NCBI GenBank assembly: GCA_019744815.1
Contig: JAIEUA010000006.1
Location: 273,991-337,990, forward strand
Reading direction: 5' to 3'
Length of the DNA stretch: 64,000 nucleotides
Source of the DNA: Phycisphaerales bacterium
GTDB lineage: Bacteria > Planctomycetota > Phycisphaerae > Phycisphaerales > UBA1924
Numbering within the stretch: position 1 is the first letter of the stretch; each line of letters starts with the position of its first letter. The translations under genes were made by a program, and so were the position numbers. The notes beneath the pieces are model-generated. The model worked only from the letters and a program-made list of their open reading frames with translations. It searched no databases and was not told the origin of the DNA. This document shows, in pieces, positions 24,793 to 33,940 of the stretch.

Positions 24793-24824
24793 CGCACGAG
24801 GGTAGGTGGCAGCAAGACCGTTTC

Positions 24825-24934
24825 GGTGCCACCAGTCCGCGGCTGCCCTGAGCCGCGCGACTGGTGCCGTCTGGAACAACCGCTCCAATCCACATCAGTC
24901 GCGGCCCGCCGAGCCACGCCGGACTGATGGCACC
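24825..24934. repeat. REPIN (two inverted REP hairpins), hisS upstream copy
   Basis: The 110 bases are bounded by GGTGCC and GGCACC. The left hairpin is CCAGTCCGCGGCT-GCCCTG-AGCCGCGCGACTGG; the right one is a diverged inverse copy (CATCAGTCGCGGC ... GCCGGACTGATGGC). It has the same architecture as the copies that flank the transposase gene at 57.1-57.7 kb. Confidence 0.8.
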
Positions 24935-24957
24935 ACGCTCGGACTCGCGACGGGTGC

Positions 24958-25572
24958 TCACTCCCCCGGCTCATCCGGCGCCGGCCCGATCGGCGTGTCG
25001 TTGACGCCCCGTGCCAGCGACGTGAACGCCGCGAAACCAAACGGCTGCGACGGCTGGTCGGGCTCGCCGGTGGACTGTTCCAGCGCGTTCATGATCGATT
25101 CCGACAACGCGTGCAAGCCCCGGATCTCATGCAGCGGCAACGTGTACACATCCCCCGCCGGCGTCACAATCTGGAACACAGTCCCCTGCAGCATCATCGA
25201 CAGCCGCCGCTCCTCCGCCGAGTTCCCCACGCCAAACGAGATCAGCGGCCGGATGGCGGCGATCGGGATCCGCTCGCCACGGAAATTCACGATCGCGATT
25301 CGCCCATCCAGCACACGCACCTTGCCCTGAGCGTCCGCCTGCGCGGTCTCCATGCTCAACGCCGTCAGCATCTCCCGGATCACGTTGTGCCACAGCATCT
25401 CCCGGTACAGCTTGGTCTGCCTAGGGTCGGTCGACAGCGGCACGCCGACCGCGGCCTCGGGCTGCGGCACCGCCGGCACATCGTCGCCGGAAACCCCCTC
25501 GCCGTGCTTGGGGTGACGCCGGCTGCGGACCGGAGGCGACTTCTTCTTTTTGGGGCGGCGTTGTGGACGCAT
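24958..25572 (-). CDS. Unknown cytoplasmic protein
   Basis: 204 residues. It begins with a very basic segment (MRPQRRPKKKKSPPVRSRR). A Pro-rich linker then leads to an alpha/beta domain from about residue 55 that contains REMLWHNVIREML, RIAIVNFRGERIPIAAIRP and VFQIVTPAGDVYTLPLHEIR. I do not recognise the family. The N-terminal polycation could bind nucleic acid or act as a flexible anchor. The ATG at 25572 is chosen because the longer open frame upstream (to 25701) has no comparable codon pattern. The next gene on this strand ends 175 bases upstream, so the two may share a transcript. No homologue with known function comes to mind. Confidence 0.65.
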   Translation of the reverse strand: MRPQRRPKKKKSPPVRSRRHPKHGEGVSGDDVPAVPQPEAAVGVPLSTDPRQTKLYREMLWHNVIREMLTALSMETAQADAQGKVRVLDGRIAIVNFRGERIPIAAIRPLISFGVGNSAEERRLSMMLQGTVFQIVTPAGDVYTLPLHEIRGLHALSESIMNALEQSTGEPDQPSQPFGFAAFTSLARGVNDTPIGPAPDEPGE

Positions 25573-25747
25573 GGGCAAAGCGTACCCGATGCGGCGAGCT
25601 GGTGAGCGTCCGGGCCCCCCCAGCAAGATTCCCCCGGCTTCAAACAAGCTCCAAGCGTGAGCGACGGGTCCTTTGCTCGTGCGCCGCGTGCTCGCCACCA
25701 CCCGCTCGCTCAGGCGAGTGCTCCTCCGGCCTCACCCCGGACCATCG

Positions 25748-26887
25748 TCACTTGGCCTCTCGATACTCGTTGGCCTGCTTCTCAAGCTTGGCGGCACGGT
25801 CGTTCAGCCTTTGTATCAGCGTCCGCCAGCGGGTCGCCGAGATGGACCGCTTGGTAATCACCGAAGACTGGCCCGGTGCCGGCAGACGCTGAATCTCCGG
25901 CGACTCCTGCAGTCGGCCTTCCAGCCGCGCGATCGCGGCCTTGGCCCCGTGGGTCGCCGAAAGAGCCGCCGCACCTCTCATGTTCTTCACCGCGGGACCC
26001 GATTGCACGCCGCCCTTGTCGAAGATCAGGGCTCGTTCCGCGGCACCGAGAAAGACGGACGCCTCTTGAACATCGCGCGAGGCTAGGTCATGCCGCTCTT
26101 CCAGACTCTTGCCGACGTACTCCCGCTCGCGCACGTCAAGTCCCTTGAGGTTCAATCGCGTCGCCGCCGCGTGCAGCGCATCCTCGGCGCTGCCAGCGTG
26201 GCCCGCCAGCAGTCCGAGGGCAACCGCGTCTTCCAGCGAGAACCGAAGCTCCACCTGTGCAAGATCCGAGATCTCGACCACGCGTGCAGCGTTCTTTCTG
26301 GCCGCTTCCTCGGGTTCCTCATCGATCGTCGAGATCTCGCCGCTCTTCGACACGATCAACCAGCACGCCTTCCGCGGATCGAGCACCGCCGCTCGCACCG
26401 CCGGATGCTTCGTCAGCACCGACCATCCGTCGGACTTGGCCCAGGCCTTGGCGTCGTCCTTGATCTCCTTCGCGTTCTCGGCGTATTCGATCGCGTCGTC
26501 GTCCTTCTCGAGCGTCAGGCCCTCCTTCGCCCAGCATCCCCCATTCGCGCGGGCCCCCGAGAGCGCGACCCCCAGCGCGTCGTCGGCGACGAACACCGCG
26601 ACCGGCGGCTCGGCTGCAGAAAGCACCTCCGAAAGAGCCCGGGCGATGTCGTACCGCCACCCGCGGCCGTGGATCTCGAGCGCCACGATCTGCGCGCCAT
26701 CGGCCTTGGCTTTGGCGACGCCGCGCCGGATGTCCTCGACCTGCGACGCATGGTCGAGCTCGCCCTCCAGCTGCAGCACCAGGCCGATCGGCTTCACCGC
26801 CGGCACGTCCGCGGACGCAACCGAACCCATCGCAACGCTCGCGACGCCCCAGAGCCACACCAGACGCCCAATCCACCCGCTCGCCAT
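25748..26887 (-). CDS. Secreted NfeD/ClpP-fold-like protein of unknown function
   Basis: 379 residues with a signal peptide (hydrophobic 5-24, cleavage near VASA-DVP). The ATG at 26887 is backed by GGGAGTGG. Residues 33-110 (IGLVLQLEGELDHASQVEDI ... IVALEIHGRGW ... VAVFVADDALGVALSGA) resemble the opening of NfeD/SppA-type crotonase-fold serine proteases. There, a strand, a long helix and a second strand precede the catalytic loops. I see no clear catalytic Ser/Lys pair. The rest is charged and helical, ending in a likely coiled coil (LIQRLNDRAAKLEKQANEYR). This could be an inactive or highly diverged periplasmic protein of that fold. The assignment is tentative. Confidence 0.6.
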   Translation of the reverse strand: MASGWIGRLVWLWGVASVAMGSVASADVPAVKPIGLVLQLEGELDHASQVEDIRRGVAKAKADGAQIVALEIHGRGWRYDIARALSEVLSAAEPPVAVFVADDALGVALSGARANGGCWAKEGLTLEKDDDAIEYAENAKEIKDDAKAWAKSDGWSVLTKHPAVRAAVLDPRKACWLIVSKSGEISTIDEEPEEAARKNAARVVEISDLAQVELRFSLEDAVALGLLAGHAGSAEDALHAAATRLNLKGLDVREREYVGKSLEERHDLASRDVQEASVFLGAAERALIFDKGGVQSGPAVKNMRGAAALSATHGAKAAIARLEGRLQESPEIQRLPAPGQSSVITKRSISATRWRTLIQRLNDRAAKLEKQANEYREAK

Positions 26888-26999
26888 GGTCCACTCCCAA
26901 ACGCCCGCACGGGGCTTCGGCAGTCTACCAGCGCTCCGAAACCTTCCGCGCAGGACAAACGCCCCCGCTCGCTCAAGCCAAATCGGATCGCATCTGGGG

Positions 27000-28124
27000 T
27001 TACAGAACCAGGTTTCGCCCGAACTCGCCGGGCTCAAAGAAGTGGGCCGCGTCCATGTCCACCTTCAGGGTGATCGGCTGGCCGGCTCGGACGCCGTCCT
27101 GGGCGTGCAGGCGGGCCACCACGTGGCCGTGCTTGGGCGTTGCGCAGGCCACATCCATCTGATCTCCCAAGGGCTCCACCACCTTGACCGACATGGTCAT
27201 CGTCGAGGCTTCGTTCTGCCCCGGGGTGTTCGTCAGCATCTGCGGCCGCAACCCCAAGACGATCGGTTTGCCGACAAACCCTTCCACCCGAGCCGCGCGA
27301 GACGCCGGCACCGGCAACCGGTACGCACGCCCGCTCGGATCATTCGACCCCTCGACAAACTCCAGGCCGTTCCCGCCGCGTTCCAGCGTGCCTTCCAGGA
27401 AGTTCATCGGGGGCGTGCCCACGAACGCCGCCACGAAACGATTCACCGGATGGCGGTACACCTGCAGCGGCGTGTCGCACTGCTGTATCAGCCCGTTGCT
27501 CATCACCACGATGCGATCGCCCAGCGTCATCGCCTCTTCTTGATCGTGCGTGACGTAGATCGTTGTGGTCTTCAGCCGCTGATGCAGCGACTTGAGCTCG
27601 CCGCGGGTGGTCACGCGGAGCTTGGCATCAAGGTTCGACAGCGGCTCATCGAAGAGAAACGCCTTGGGCTCGCGCACGATCGCGCGACCCACGGCCACGC
27701 GCTGCCGCTGACCGCCCGACAACTGCTTGGGCTTGCGGTCCAGCAACTCGGCCAGCCCCAGAATCCGCGCCGCCTCGTTCACCCGCTTGTCGATCTCGGC
27801 CTTCGGCACGCCCCGCAGCTTGAGCGCGAACGCCATGTTCTTGTACACGCTCATGTGCGGGTACAGGGCATAGGACTGGAACACCATCGCGATGTCGCGG
27901 TCCTTCGGGTGCACGTCGTTCACGACCCGCCCGCCGATCGAGATCGTGCCGCTGGAAACGTCCTCCAGCCCCGCGATCATGCGGAGCGTGGTCGACTTGC
28001 CACAGCCCGAGGGGCCGACGAAGACGACGAACTCGCCGTCCTTGATGTCGAGGTTGAAGTCCTTGACGGCCTGGAAGCCGTTGGGGTAGGTCTTCTTCAC
28101 GGATTGCAGGGTGACTTGAGCCAT
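27000..28124 (-). CDS. ugpC: ABC transporter ATPase, UgpC/MalK type
   Basis: 374 residues. The nucleotide-binding subunit energises import of sugars or glycerol 3-phosphate in the CUT1 family and can be shared between several permeases. Visible motifs are Walker [11 protein letters not shown]-loop [20 protein letters not shown], signature [15 protein letters not shown], Walker [13 protein letters not shown] and H-loop THDQEEA. A C-terminal TOBE regulatory domain (about 240-374, [24 protein letters not shown]) follows. The ATG at 28124 fits the family start MAxVTLxxVxKxYPNG. No permease or solute-binding protein is nearby, so the substrate is unknown and the gene is an orphan ATPase here. It is divergent from the hydrolase gene at 28268. 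Confidence 0.93.
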   Translation of the reverse strand: MAQVTLQSVKKTYPNGFQAVKDFNLDIKDGEFVVFVGPSGCGKSTTLRMIAGLEDVSSGTISIGGRVVNDVHPKDRDIAMVFQSYALYPHMSVYKNMAFALKLRGVPKAEIDKRVNEAARILGLAELLDRKPKQLSGGQRQRVAVGRAIVREPKAFLFDEPLSNLDAKLRVTTRGELKSLHQRLKTTTIYVTHDQEEAMTLGDRIVVMSNGLIQQCDTPLQVYRHPVNRFVAAFVGTPPMNFLEGTLERGGNGLEFVEGSNDPSGRAYRLPVPASRAARVEGFVGKPIVLGLRPQMLTNTPGQNEASTMTMSVKVVEPLGDQMDVACATPKHGHVVARLHAQDGVRAGQPITLKVDMDAAHFFEPGEFGRNLVL

Positions 28125-28267
28125 CGCACGGGAGAATAGCCGATCGGCCAGGGTTCGTGGCATCCGAACGCCGACGCGGCGACGAAAGAATGTCGATCGC
28201 CGGTTGTTTCAGCATCCATGGAACGCCGCGGCCATCTCGGACATCGCAGAAAGACCCGGGCCTCACC

Positions 28268-29185
28268 ATGACGCCGAACCCAGCCGATCATTCACCCGAT
28301 CCGCACCCCAACCGGTCCGCCCGCACCAAGCCGCGGCGGATGCTGCGTCTCGGTGCCCTCGCCTTCGCCGCCATGGTCGCCGCGTCGAGCTGGGTCCTCT
28401 GGGCGTGCTCGGTCGGCCCCAAGGCCACGCCCGCCGAACTCGCCAAGGTTGAACGCGCGACGATCGAATCGAAACTCACTGACGGCACACCGGTCACGCT
28501 CGCCTACCGCCGCGCCGGCCCGACCGACGCCCGACGCCTCATCTTCATCCACGGCACACCCGGCGACTCCGGCGCCTGGGCCGACGAACTCGTCGATCCG
28601 CTTCCAGGCTTCGAGGTGATAGCCGTCGACCGACTCGGCTTCGGCGCGTCCAAGCCCGCCCGGGTCTTCACGTCCTACCACGATCAAGCCGCGGCCATCG
28701 CGCCGCTGCTGGTCACTCGCAACGGTCAAGCCCCGATCATCGTCGGCCACTCGCTCGGCGGCCCGATCGCCGCCACGCTCTGCGCCGAGAACCCCGACCG
28801 TGTTGGTGGCCTGCTCATCCTCGCCGGCTCGTTCGACCCCGCGATGGAAGAGCCGCACTGGTACAACCACGCCGCCAGCTGGGGCATCTTCTCCTGGATG
28901 TTGCCCGACGTGATGCTCAAGTCCAACAAAGAAATGTTCGCCGGCCGCGACGAGACCACGCTGCTCACCCCCAAGCTCGCGTCGATCACCTGCCCGGTGA
29001 TCATCCTGCAAGGCGAGAAGGACACGCTGGTCCCGCCTTCGAACGCCGCGTACGCCAAACAACGCCTGTCCGGCGCGAAGTCAGTGGAAGTCGAGATGCT
29101 CCCAAACGAAGGGCATTTCCTGCCGTGGAAGCAACGGACGAGAATGCGTCAACTGATCGGGCGATTGGATTCGCTCTTGCAATGA
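28268..29185 (+). CDS. Alpha/beta hydrolase, exported or lipid-anchored
   Basis: 305 residues. An N-terminal hydrophobic segment (28-45) ends in WVLWAC with Cys47. This is a near-lipobox (Trp at -2 is unusual), so it is either a lipoprotein or membrane-anchored. The alpha/beta-hydrolase fold starts at RRLIFIHGTPGDSGAW (oxyanion-hole HG). The nucleophile elbow is GHSLGG with Ser162. The likely acid is in GEKDTLVP near residue 252, and the catalytic His is in NEGHFLPW near 283. Substrate cannot be told from sequence; esterases, haloperoxidase-like and epoxide-hydrolase-like enzymes share this layout. It ends 12 bases before the convergent gene at 29197. Confidence 0.85.
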   Translation: MTPNPADHSPDPHPNRSARTKPRRMLRLGALAFAAMVAASSWVLWACSVGPKATPAELAKVERATIESKLTDGTPVTLAYRRAGPTDARRLIFIHGTPGDSGAWADELVDPLPGFEVIAVDRLGFGASKPARVFTSYHDQAAAIAPLLVTRNGQAPIIVGHSLGGPIAATLCAENPDRVGGLLILAGSFDPAMEEPHWYNHAASWGIFSWMLPDVMLKSNKEMFAGRDETTLLTPKLASITCPVIILQGEKDTLVPPSNAAYAKQRLSGAKSVEVEMLPNEGHFLPWKQRTRMRQLIGRLDSLLQ

Positions 29186-29196
29186 TTCTGGCGGGG

Positions 29197-30147
29197 TTAT
29201 TTCGTTGCAAGCAGCTTCGCACGCCGGTCCGACGCGGTCGCGTCAAGGTTGGCCGTGTACGCCGGATCCAGTGCGGCTGTCTCGGCCGAAACGGCCCATC
29301 GCGCTCCGAGACGAGTCACTCGGTGCATGCCTTTGGCATCGGCTGGCTCGAAGATCCCGTTCGCAACCAGATATTCGTGCAGCATGCGACGTTCCAGCGC
29401 GATCGATGGCCCCATGACTTTGGTCACGTCCGCCGGTTCGCCGCCGCGTTCGTGCACGATCGCCTCGTGTAGCTCAAAGAGTTCCGCGAGGGACACGTCG
29501 GGGAACGATTCGGCCGAGAACCCGGGAGGCAGTGGGTACTCGGGGGGCTTGCGGCTACGGCCGGTCTCGTGCACGCCGCCGTCCGTGAAAAAGGTGCGAA
29601 GCACCAATTCGGGAGATTGTGGGTTCAACTGGGCGCCCTGCCATTGGCTGGAGAGATGCGCGAGCGTCGTCGTCTCCGGGCTCACGAAGACCTCAACAAC
29701 AACGCGATAGTCGACGTTTCGAGATCGTGCGGCCTGCGGGATATCGACGGTCGTAAGCGGGCGGAAACCGCACGCGTGAAGCTCCGAGAGAATCGCGGCT
29801 CTCCTCTTCCCAGGCCTGCCGCTGAGAGATGGGGGCACCGGGATCTCCATCACCTTCGCGTCAGTCGGGATGCGAAGGGTGCGAACCATCGCGGGAACGG
29901 CGAGCCGCAGAAAGCGGATGCGAAAACCCCGGCTTCCGTAGGGCGAGATGAAAAAGGCAGCGACGACGCCGAGGCATCCCCAGGCGCCATAGGACATGGC
30001 CGATTGCATTGGAGCCCCGCGCAGCACCGCGGCCGAAACCGATGCCAAGAGGACAGCCGCGCAGGCCATGGCGTCCGCGACGTTCACCGATCGAGAGCGT
30101 TTGGGAGGAGATTGCCGCACCTTGTCATCGGACTTGAAGTCGGTCAC
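29197..30147 (-). CDS. Unknown membrane-anchored protein
   Basis: 316 residues. A basic N-terminus (PPKRSRSVNVADAM) is followed by two close transmembrane helices (about 26-45 and 50-70). Then comes a soluble region without cysteine-rich or repeat features. Within it, GKRRAAILSELHACGFRPLT and FFTDGGVHETGRSRKPPEYP stand out, but I recognise no domain. Predicted topology is a hairpin anchor with a large cytoplasmic domain, by the positive-inside rule. The start ATG at 30147 has no obvious alternative in a better position. The gene is convergent with the hydrolase gene and follows another unknown gene on the same strand (66-base gap), so these two may be co-transcribed. Confidence 0.7.
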   Translation of the reverse strand: MTDFKSDDKVRQSPPKRSRSVNVADAMACAAVLLASVSAAVLRGAPMQSAMSYGAWGCLGVVAAFFISPYGSRGFRIRFLRLAVPAMVRTLRIPTDAKVMEIPVPPSLSGRPGKRRAAILSELHACGFRPLTTVDIPQAARSRNVDYRVVVEVFVSPETTTLAHLSSQWQGAQLNPQSPELVLRTFFTDGGVHETGRSRKPPEYPLPPGFSAESFPDVSLAELFELHEAIVHERGGEPADVTKVMGPSIALERRMLHEYLVANGIFEPADAKGMHRVTRLGARWAVSAETAALDPAYTANLDATASDRRAKLLATK

Positions 30148-30213
30148 CGACGAAGTCTTGCCGCGCGTCCAGTCTCAGACCTCCGGCCAAAAGAATCGTT
30201 CTGTACGGACGGG

Positions 30214-30936
30214 TTAGCTGCTCCCCGCCCGCATCCGCTCCACACCCTCCGGGAACGGATAGCTCGGGAACACGCCCACGTTCGCGAACTTCCACATCAA
30301 AGGCGACGTGTACACATCGCCCCGGAACCCCGCGTGGTACATCGTCTTCAGCACCGCTTCAAAGCTCGGCTCGCTCTTCGCGTCGCCGCCGCTGCCCCCG
30401 GTCACGAGCCGGTTCGCCCGGGCGTTGAGGAAGCTCACGCTGCACACCGGCCCGCGGTCGCGCCGGTCGGCCAGCATCTTCGACACCGTCACAAACCCGC
30501 GGTGCAGATCGTCGGTCGTGAAATGGTCGCGACCCCGCGGCCGCAGCAGCGCCAGGATCAGCACGCTGTCCAGATCAAACTTCAGCACATACGGCTCACG
30601 ATCATGAGCCGCGTGCACGCTCACACTCTCCTGGAACAGCTTCGCGTAGCTCGTCACGCTCCGCGCCGACCACTGACTGGTGGTGACCAGCTCGCACAGC
30701 TGCGCGATGATGCCGTGAGAGTTATCGGTGTCGTTCACGCCGCACACCACGGTGCGGTACCGCCCGTCGAGGATGTCGCGCAGCATGTCCTGCCCCCACA
30801 GGATGCGGAGGCGTTGACCCGGCTGCAGCTTCCCGCCCGATCCGGGCAACAGCGAGACGCGGTCGGGATAGTGCTCGGCCGACAGCAGCGACTCGGCGTC
30901 GCCCTCGTAGAGGCGGACTGGATTGGGACTGGCCAT
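30214..30936 (-). CDS. Unknown conserved-looking cytoplasmic protein
   Basis: 240 residues, no signal or membrane segment. The ATG at 30936 is chosen because AGGAG stands nine bases before it; the frame remains open to 31059. The sequence is alpha/beta with well-formed segments: VSLLPGSGGKLQPGQRLRIL, RTVVCGVNDTDNSHGIIAQL, YVLKFDLDSVLILALLRP, PVCSVSFLNARANRLVTGG. It has a compact, globular look and codon use like its neighbours, so it is a real gene. I do not recognise the family. PGSGGKL is suggestive of a phosphate-binding loop but lacks the GKT/S of a Walker motif. Confidence 0.68.
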   Translation of the reverse strand: MASPNPVRLYEGDAESLLSAEHYPDRVSLLPGSGGKLQPGQRLRILWGQDMLRDILDGRYRTVVCGVNDTDNSHGIIAQLCELVTTSQWSARSVTSYAKLFQESVSVHAAHDREPYVLKFDLDSVLILALLRPRGRDHFTTDDLHRGFVTVSKMLADRRDRGPVCSVSFLNARANRLVTGGSGGDAKSEPSFEAVLKTMYHAGFRGDVYTSPLMWKFANVGVFPSYPFPEGVERMRAGSS

Positions 30937-31292
30937 GATCGGATCTCCTGGAGACGAAGGACGGCTTGATTCAAAGCAGGAATGGAGTCGAGTTGCACGC
31001 CACGTGGACTGGCTCGGGCATCGGCCGAAACAGGTCCAAACCGGTCGAAACAGGGCCAACCCCTCGATTTGCCCAGCCTCTCAACGCCCGAGAATAGCCC
31101 GTTTTCAATCGGGACAGATCGGTCGTGAATGAGACTATGCGCGGCTTGGCACGTCTGTTCGAGACACATCCATGCGGATTTCGTGCTCGCCGTTTCGCGG
31201 GGCACTCTTTCCGACCAATCCGCCCGATCCACTGAGACTCCCCGAGTCGGCCTTCAGGCCTGCCGCTGGGGAACGGACCGGAGGATCTCACC
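30937..31292. other. Intergenic region upstream of the chemoreceptor gene
   Basis: This divergent 356-base spacer contains a short imperfect direct repeat around 31028-31062 (CGAAACAGG and CGAAACAGGG). I see no FliA-type or sigma-70 promoter that I would defend, and no gene. Confidence 0.4.
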
Positions 31293-32900
31293 GTGCGCAT
31301 CACCGTTGGCAACCGTCTCTTCTTCCTCAGCTCTGTCGCCGCCGTGGTCGCCGCCGCCATCGGCGGCAGCGGGATCAAGGGCATGCTCGCCGCCCGCTCC
31401 GCGCTTGAGGATGTCGTCGTCTGCGCCCAAGGTCAGGGCAACTTCATGCAGTCCGACATGATGCACGACGCCATCCGCGCCGACGTCCTGCGGGCCATGC
31501 TGGCCGAAGACGAGAACGAGTTCAACGAGTCCAAGAAAGAACTCTCCGAGCACGTCGCCTCGTTCCGCGAGTCGATGGAGGCCAACACCAAGCTCCCCCT
31601 CGCCCCCGAGATTCTCAAGGCCCTCGCAGAGGTCGATGCACCTCTGAACGCCTACTTCGCCAGCGCCGAAAGCCTGTTCAACACGGCCCACACCGACAAG
31701 GCCGCCGCCAAGGCGATGTTCCCGAAGTTCCAGGAAGTCTTCACCGAACTCGAAGGTCGCAACGAGACGGTCGGAAACCTCTTCGAGAAGGCCGCGGTCG
31801 AAACCAAGACCGCCGCCAGCGACAAGATCGCCACCGCCAAGCTGGTGCTGTTCCTCAGCGCCGGCCTCGGCCTCGCCGCGCTCGCGGGCTTCGCGTTCGT
31901 GGTCACCCGCAGCATCGTCCGACCGCTGCACCAGGTCGTCGGCGTCATGAGCCAGATGGCCCAGGGCGACCTCCGCGAACGCCTCGACGAATCCGCCCGT
32001 GACGAGCTCGGCGACATGGCCCGCGCCGCCAACACCATGGCCGCCAGCATGAGCGCCGTCATCTCCCAGGTCCAGGCCAGCTCCGAGGACGTCGCCGCCG
32101 CCGCCACCCAGATCAGCGCCAGCGCCGACGAGATGTCCAGCACCATGAACCAGCAGATGCAGCAGGTCGACTCCATTGCTCACGCCATGGAGGAGATGAA
32201 CAACGCCTCCCGCGACGTCGCCGCTCAGGCCGGCACCGCCTCCAAGTCCGCCGAGAACAGCGGCGCCGCCGCCCAGCAAGGCGGCGAGGTGGTCCGCCAC
32301 ACCGTCCAAGCCATGCAGGAGATCAACCACACCGTCTCCGAGGCCGTCAACGCCGTCTCCGCTCTCGGCAAGCGCGGCGAAGAGATCGGCCAGATCGTCC
32401 GCGTCATCAACGACATCGCCGAACAGACCAACCTCCTCGCCCTCAACGCCGCCATCGAGGCCGCCCGCGCCGGCGAGCACGGCCGGGGCTTCGCCGTCGT
32501 CGCCGACGAGGTCCGCAAGCTCGCCGACCGCACCACCAAGGCCACCGCCGAGATCGGCCAATCCATCGGCCTCATCCGCGGCGACACCACCACCGCCGTC
32601 GAGCAGATCGAGGCCGGAAAGTCCAAGGTCAACGAGGGCGTCGAACGCGCCACCGAGGCCGGCGCCTCGATCGAGGCCATCGTCCGCGGCTCCACCGAAG
32701 TCTCCGGCCTCGTCGCCCGCATCGCCGCCGCCGGCCAGCAACAGGCCTCCGTCGCCGAAGACGTCACCAAGAGCGTCGCGACCGTGTCCAGCGGCATCCG
32801 CGAGACCACCAGCGCCGTGCAGCAGGCCGCCCAGGCCGCCGGCCAGCTCTCCGAGAAGGCCGAACACCTCAAGAGCCTGGTCACCAAGTTCCGGGTGTAA
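31293..32900 (+). CDS. Methyl-accepting chemotaxis protein
   Basis: 535-residue chemoreceptor. The GTG start at 31293 has GGAGG eight bases upstream. The first transmembrane helix is at about 8-28. A periplasmic four-helix-type sensor (about 30-180), probably a 4HB_MCP-like bundle, follows. The second helix is [20 protein letters not shown] near 185-206, then comes a HAMP domain (about 207-260, [20 protein letters not shown]). A long coiled coil leads to the highly conserved signalling tip near 362-400 ([20 protein letters not shown], then [20 protein letters not shown]). Glu/Gln-rich heptads flanking the tip provide methylation sites. It has no C-terminal CheR pentapeptide. No che or flagellar genes lie next to it. 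The ligand is unknown. Confidence 0.95.
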   Translation: MRITVGNRLFFLSSVAAVVAAAIGGSGIKGMLAARSALEDVVVCAQGQGNFMQSDMMHDAIRADVLRAMLAEDENEFNESKKELSEHVASFRESMEANTKLPLAPEILKALAEVDAPLNAYFASAESLFNTAHTDKAAAKAMFPKFQEVFTELEGRNETVGNLFEKAAVETKTAASDKIATAKLVLFLSAGLGLAALAGFAFVVTRSIVRPLHQVVGVMSQMAQGDLRERLDESARDELGDMARAANTMAASMSAVISQVQASSEDVAAAATQISASADEMSSTMNQQMQQVDSIAHAMEEMNNASRDVAAQAGTASKSAENSGAAAQQGGEVVRHTVQAMQEINHTVSEAVNAVSALGKRGEEIGQIVRVINDIAEQTNLLALNAAIEAARAGEHGRGFAVVADEVRKLADRTTKATAEIGQSIGLIRGDTTTAVEQIEAGKSKVNEGVERATEAGASIEAIVRGSTEVSGLVARIAAAGQQQASVAEDVTKSVATVSSGIRETTSAVQQAAQAAGQLSEKAEHLKSLVTKFRV

Positions 32901-32936
32901 CCGCGGCCCCGGCTCCCCAACACCGGTGCCCGGAAG

Positions 32937-32954
32937 TTGTAGCGCAGGCTACAA
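32937..32954 (+). promoter_or_regulatory. Palindrome close to the start of the outer-membrane barrel gene
   Basis: Perfect 7-bp arms TTGTAGC and GCTACAA with a GCAG loop end seven bases before the ATG at 32962. They occupy the place of the ribosome-binding site. This could be an operator or a translation-controlling hairpin; the function is inferred from position only. Confidence 0.4.
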
Positions 32955-32961
32955 TCGGCGC

Positions 32962-33765
32962 ATGAGACGTCAAGCCCGGTCTGCAGCGTTGTGGTGCGTG
33001 GCCTCAGCCGCCGCCTCGTCCGCCGCCTCGGCATCGGACAAAGCCGCGTTCCATCTCTTCAACCCCACGCCCCGCGAGCTGCTCCGCGACGTCGACACCG
33101 ACCGCCCCGACACCACCGAAAGCCCCCACACCGTCGACGCCGGACACTTCCAGTTCGAGTTCAGCATCGCGGACTACTCCTACGACCGCCGCAACCAAGC
33201 CCAGGAAACCACCCGGGTCTGGGAGTTCGCGCCCGTCAACATCAAGATCGGCCTGCTGAACAACACCGACATCCAGTTCCTGCTCACGCCCTACATCCGC
33301 GAGCGAACCACCGACCGAACCGCCGACTCGACCACGACGATCGACGGCTTCGGCGACACCACCATCCGCCTCAAACAGAACATCGTCGGCAACGACGAGG
33401 GCGACTTCGCCCTCGCGATCATGCCCTTCATCACGCTTCCGACCGCCAAGCGAGCGCTCGGCGCCGGCGACGTCGAATGCGGCATCATCGTGCCGATGGG
33501 CTTCGAGCTCCCCAACGAGTTCAGCCTGGGCCTCATGGGCGAGATCGACATCCTCCGCAGCGCCGACCGCAGCCGCTACGTCGTCGACTTCGTGCACACC
33601 GCCACCATCAACCGCCGCATCGCCGGAAACCTCTCCGGCTTCATCGAGTACGCCGGCTTCCACAACTTCAACAACGACGAGGACTACCGCGCCTCGTTCA
33701 ACGCCGGCCTGATCTACGAGTTCACCCCGACTTCCGCCTCGACGCCGGTGTCCGAGTGGGCCTGA
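32962..33765 (+). CDS. Outer-membrane beta-barrel (MetA/phenol-transporter-like), 3' end frameshifted
   Basis: As read, 267 residues with a short signal peptide (cleavage near ASAS-DKA). The N-terminal plug-like motif DVDTDRPDTTESPHTVDAGH and alternating strands (FQFEFSIADYSY, VNIKIGLLNNTDIQFLLTPY, GFGDTTIRLKQN) resemble the outer-membrane family annotated 'transporter' or 'putative MetA-pathway of phenol degradation'. The frame ends TPTSASTPVSEWA, not an outer-membrane C-terminus. One base missing in the C-run at 33725-33728 explains this. The +2 frame continues as DFRLDAGVRVGLTEAAEDLG and ends GGTYRY at 33818, a typical barrel terminus with aromatic last residue. Either the gene is damaged or the assembly lost one C. 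The full gene would span 32962-33818. Confidence 0.75.
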   Translation: MRRQARSAALWCVASAAASSAASASDKAAFHLFNPTPRELLRDVDTDRPDTTESPHTVDAGHFQFEFSIADYSYDRRNQAQETTRVWEFAPVNIKIGLLNNTDIQFLLTPYIRERTTDRTADSTTTIDGFGDTTIRLKQNIVGNDEGDFALAIMPFITLPTAKRALGAGDVECGIIVPMGFELPNEFSLGLMGEIDILRSADRSRYVVDFVHTATINRRIAGNLSGFIEYAGFHNFNNDEDYRASFNAGLIYEFTPTSASTPVSEWA

Positions 33766-33873
33766 CCGAAGCCGCGGAAGATCTCGGCGTGTTCGTGGGT
33801 GGGACGTATCGTTATTGAGGTGGGCGAGAGGCTGGGCCCCTTGATCGCTCAAAGCGTTTGGTACCGAAGCGAC

Positions 33874-33902
33874 TTGACAAACGCATTAAGTTTGTGTATA
33901 CT
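33874..33902 (+). promoter_or_regulatory. Near-consensus sigma-70 promoter
   Basis: TTGACA (33874-33879), a 17-base AT-rich spacer and TATACT (33897-33902) form an almost ideal housekeeping promoter in otherwise G+C-rich DNA. It sits 38 bases before the GTG of the DUF2339 gene, giving a leader of roughly 30 bases that contains the GGAGG site. Confidence 0.85.
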
Positions 33903-33940
33903 AACTTCCGAGACCTATTCCGTTTCCCCGGAGGTACTCG

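Noticed and set aside
27000..28124. A complete sugar ABC importer
   Set aside because: No permease or solute-binding protein genes occur on either side, so only an orphan ATPase is claimed.
32991..33818. Independent gene in the second frame over the barrel gene
   Set aside because: Only its last 30 residues look like protein. They are the displaced C-terminus of the barrel gene; the rest is a shadow.
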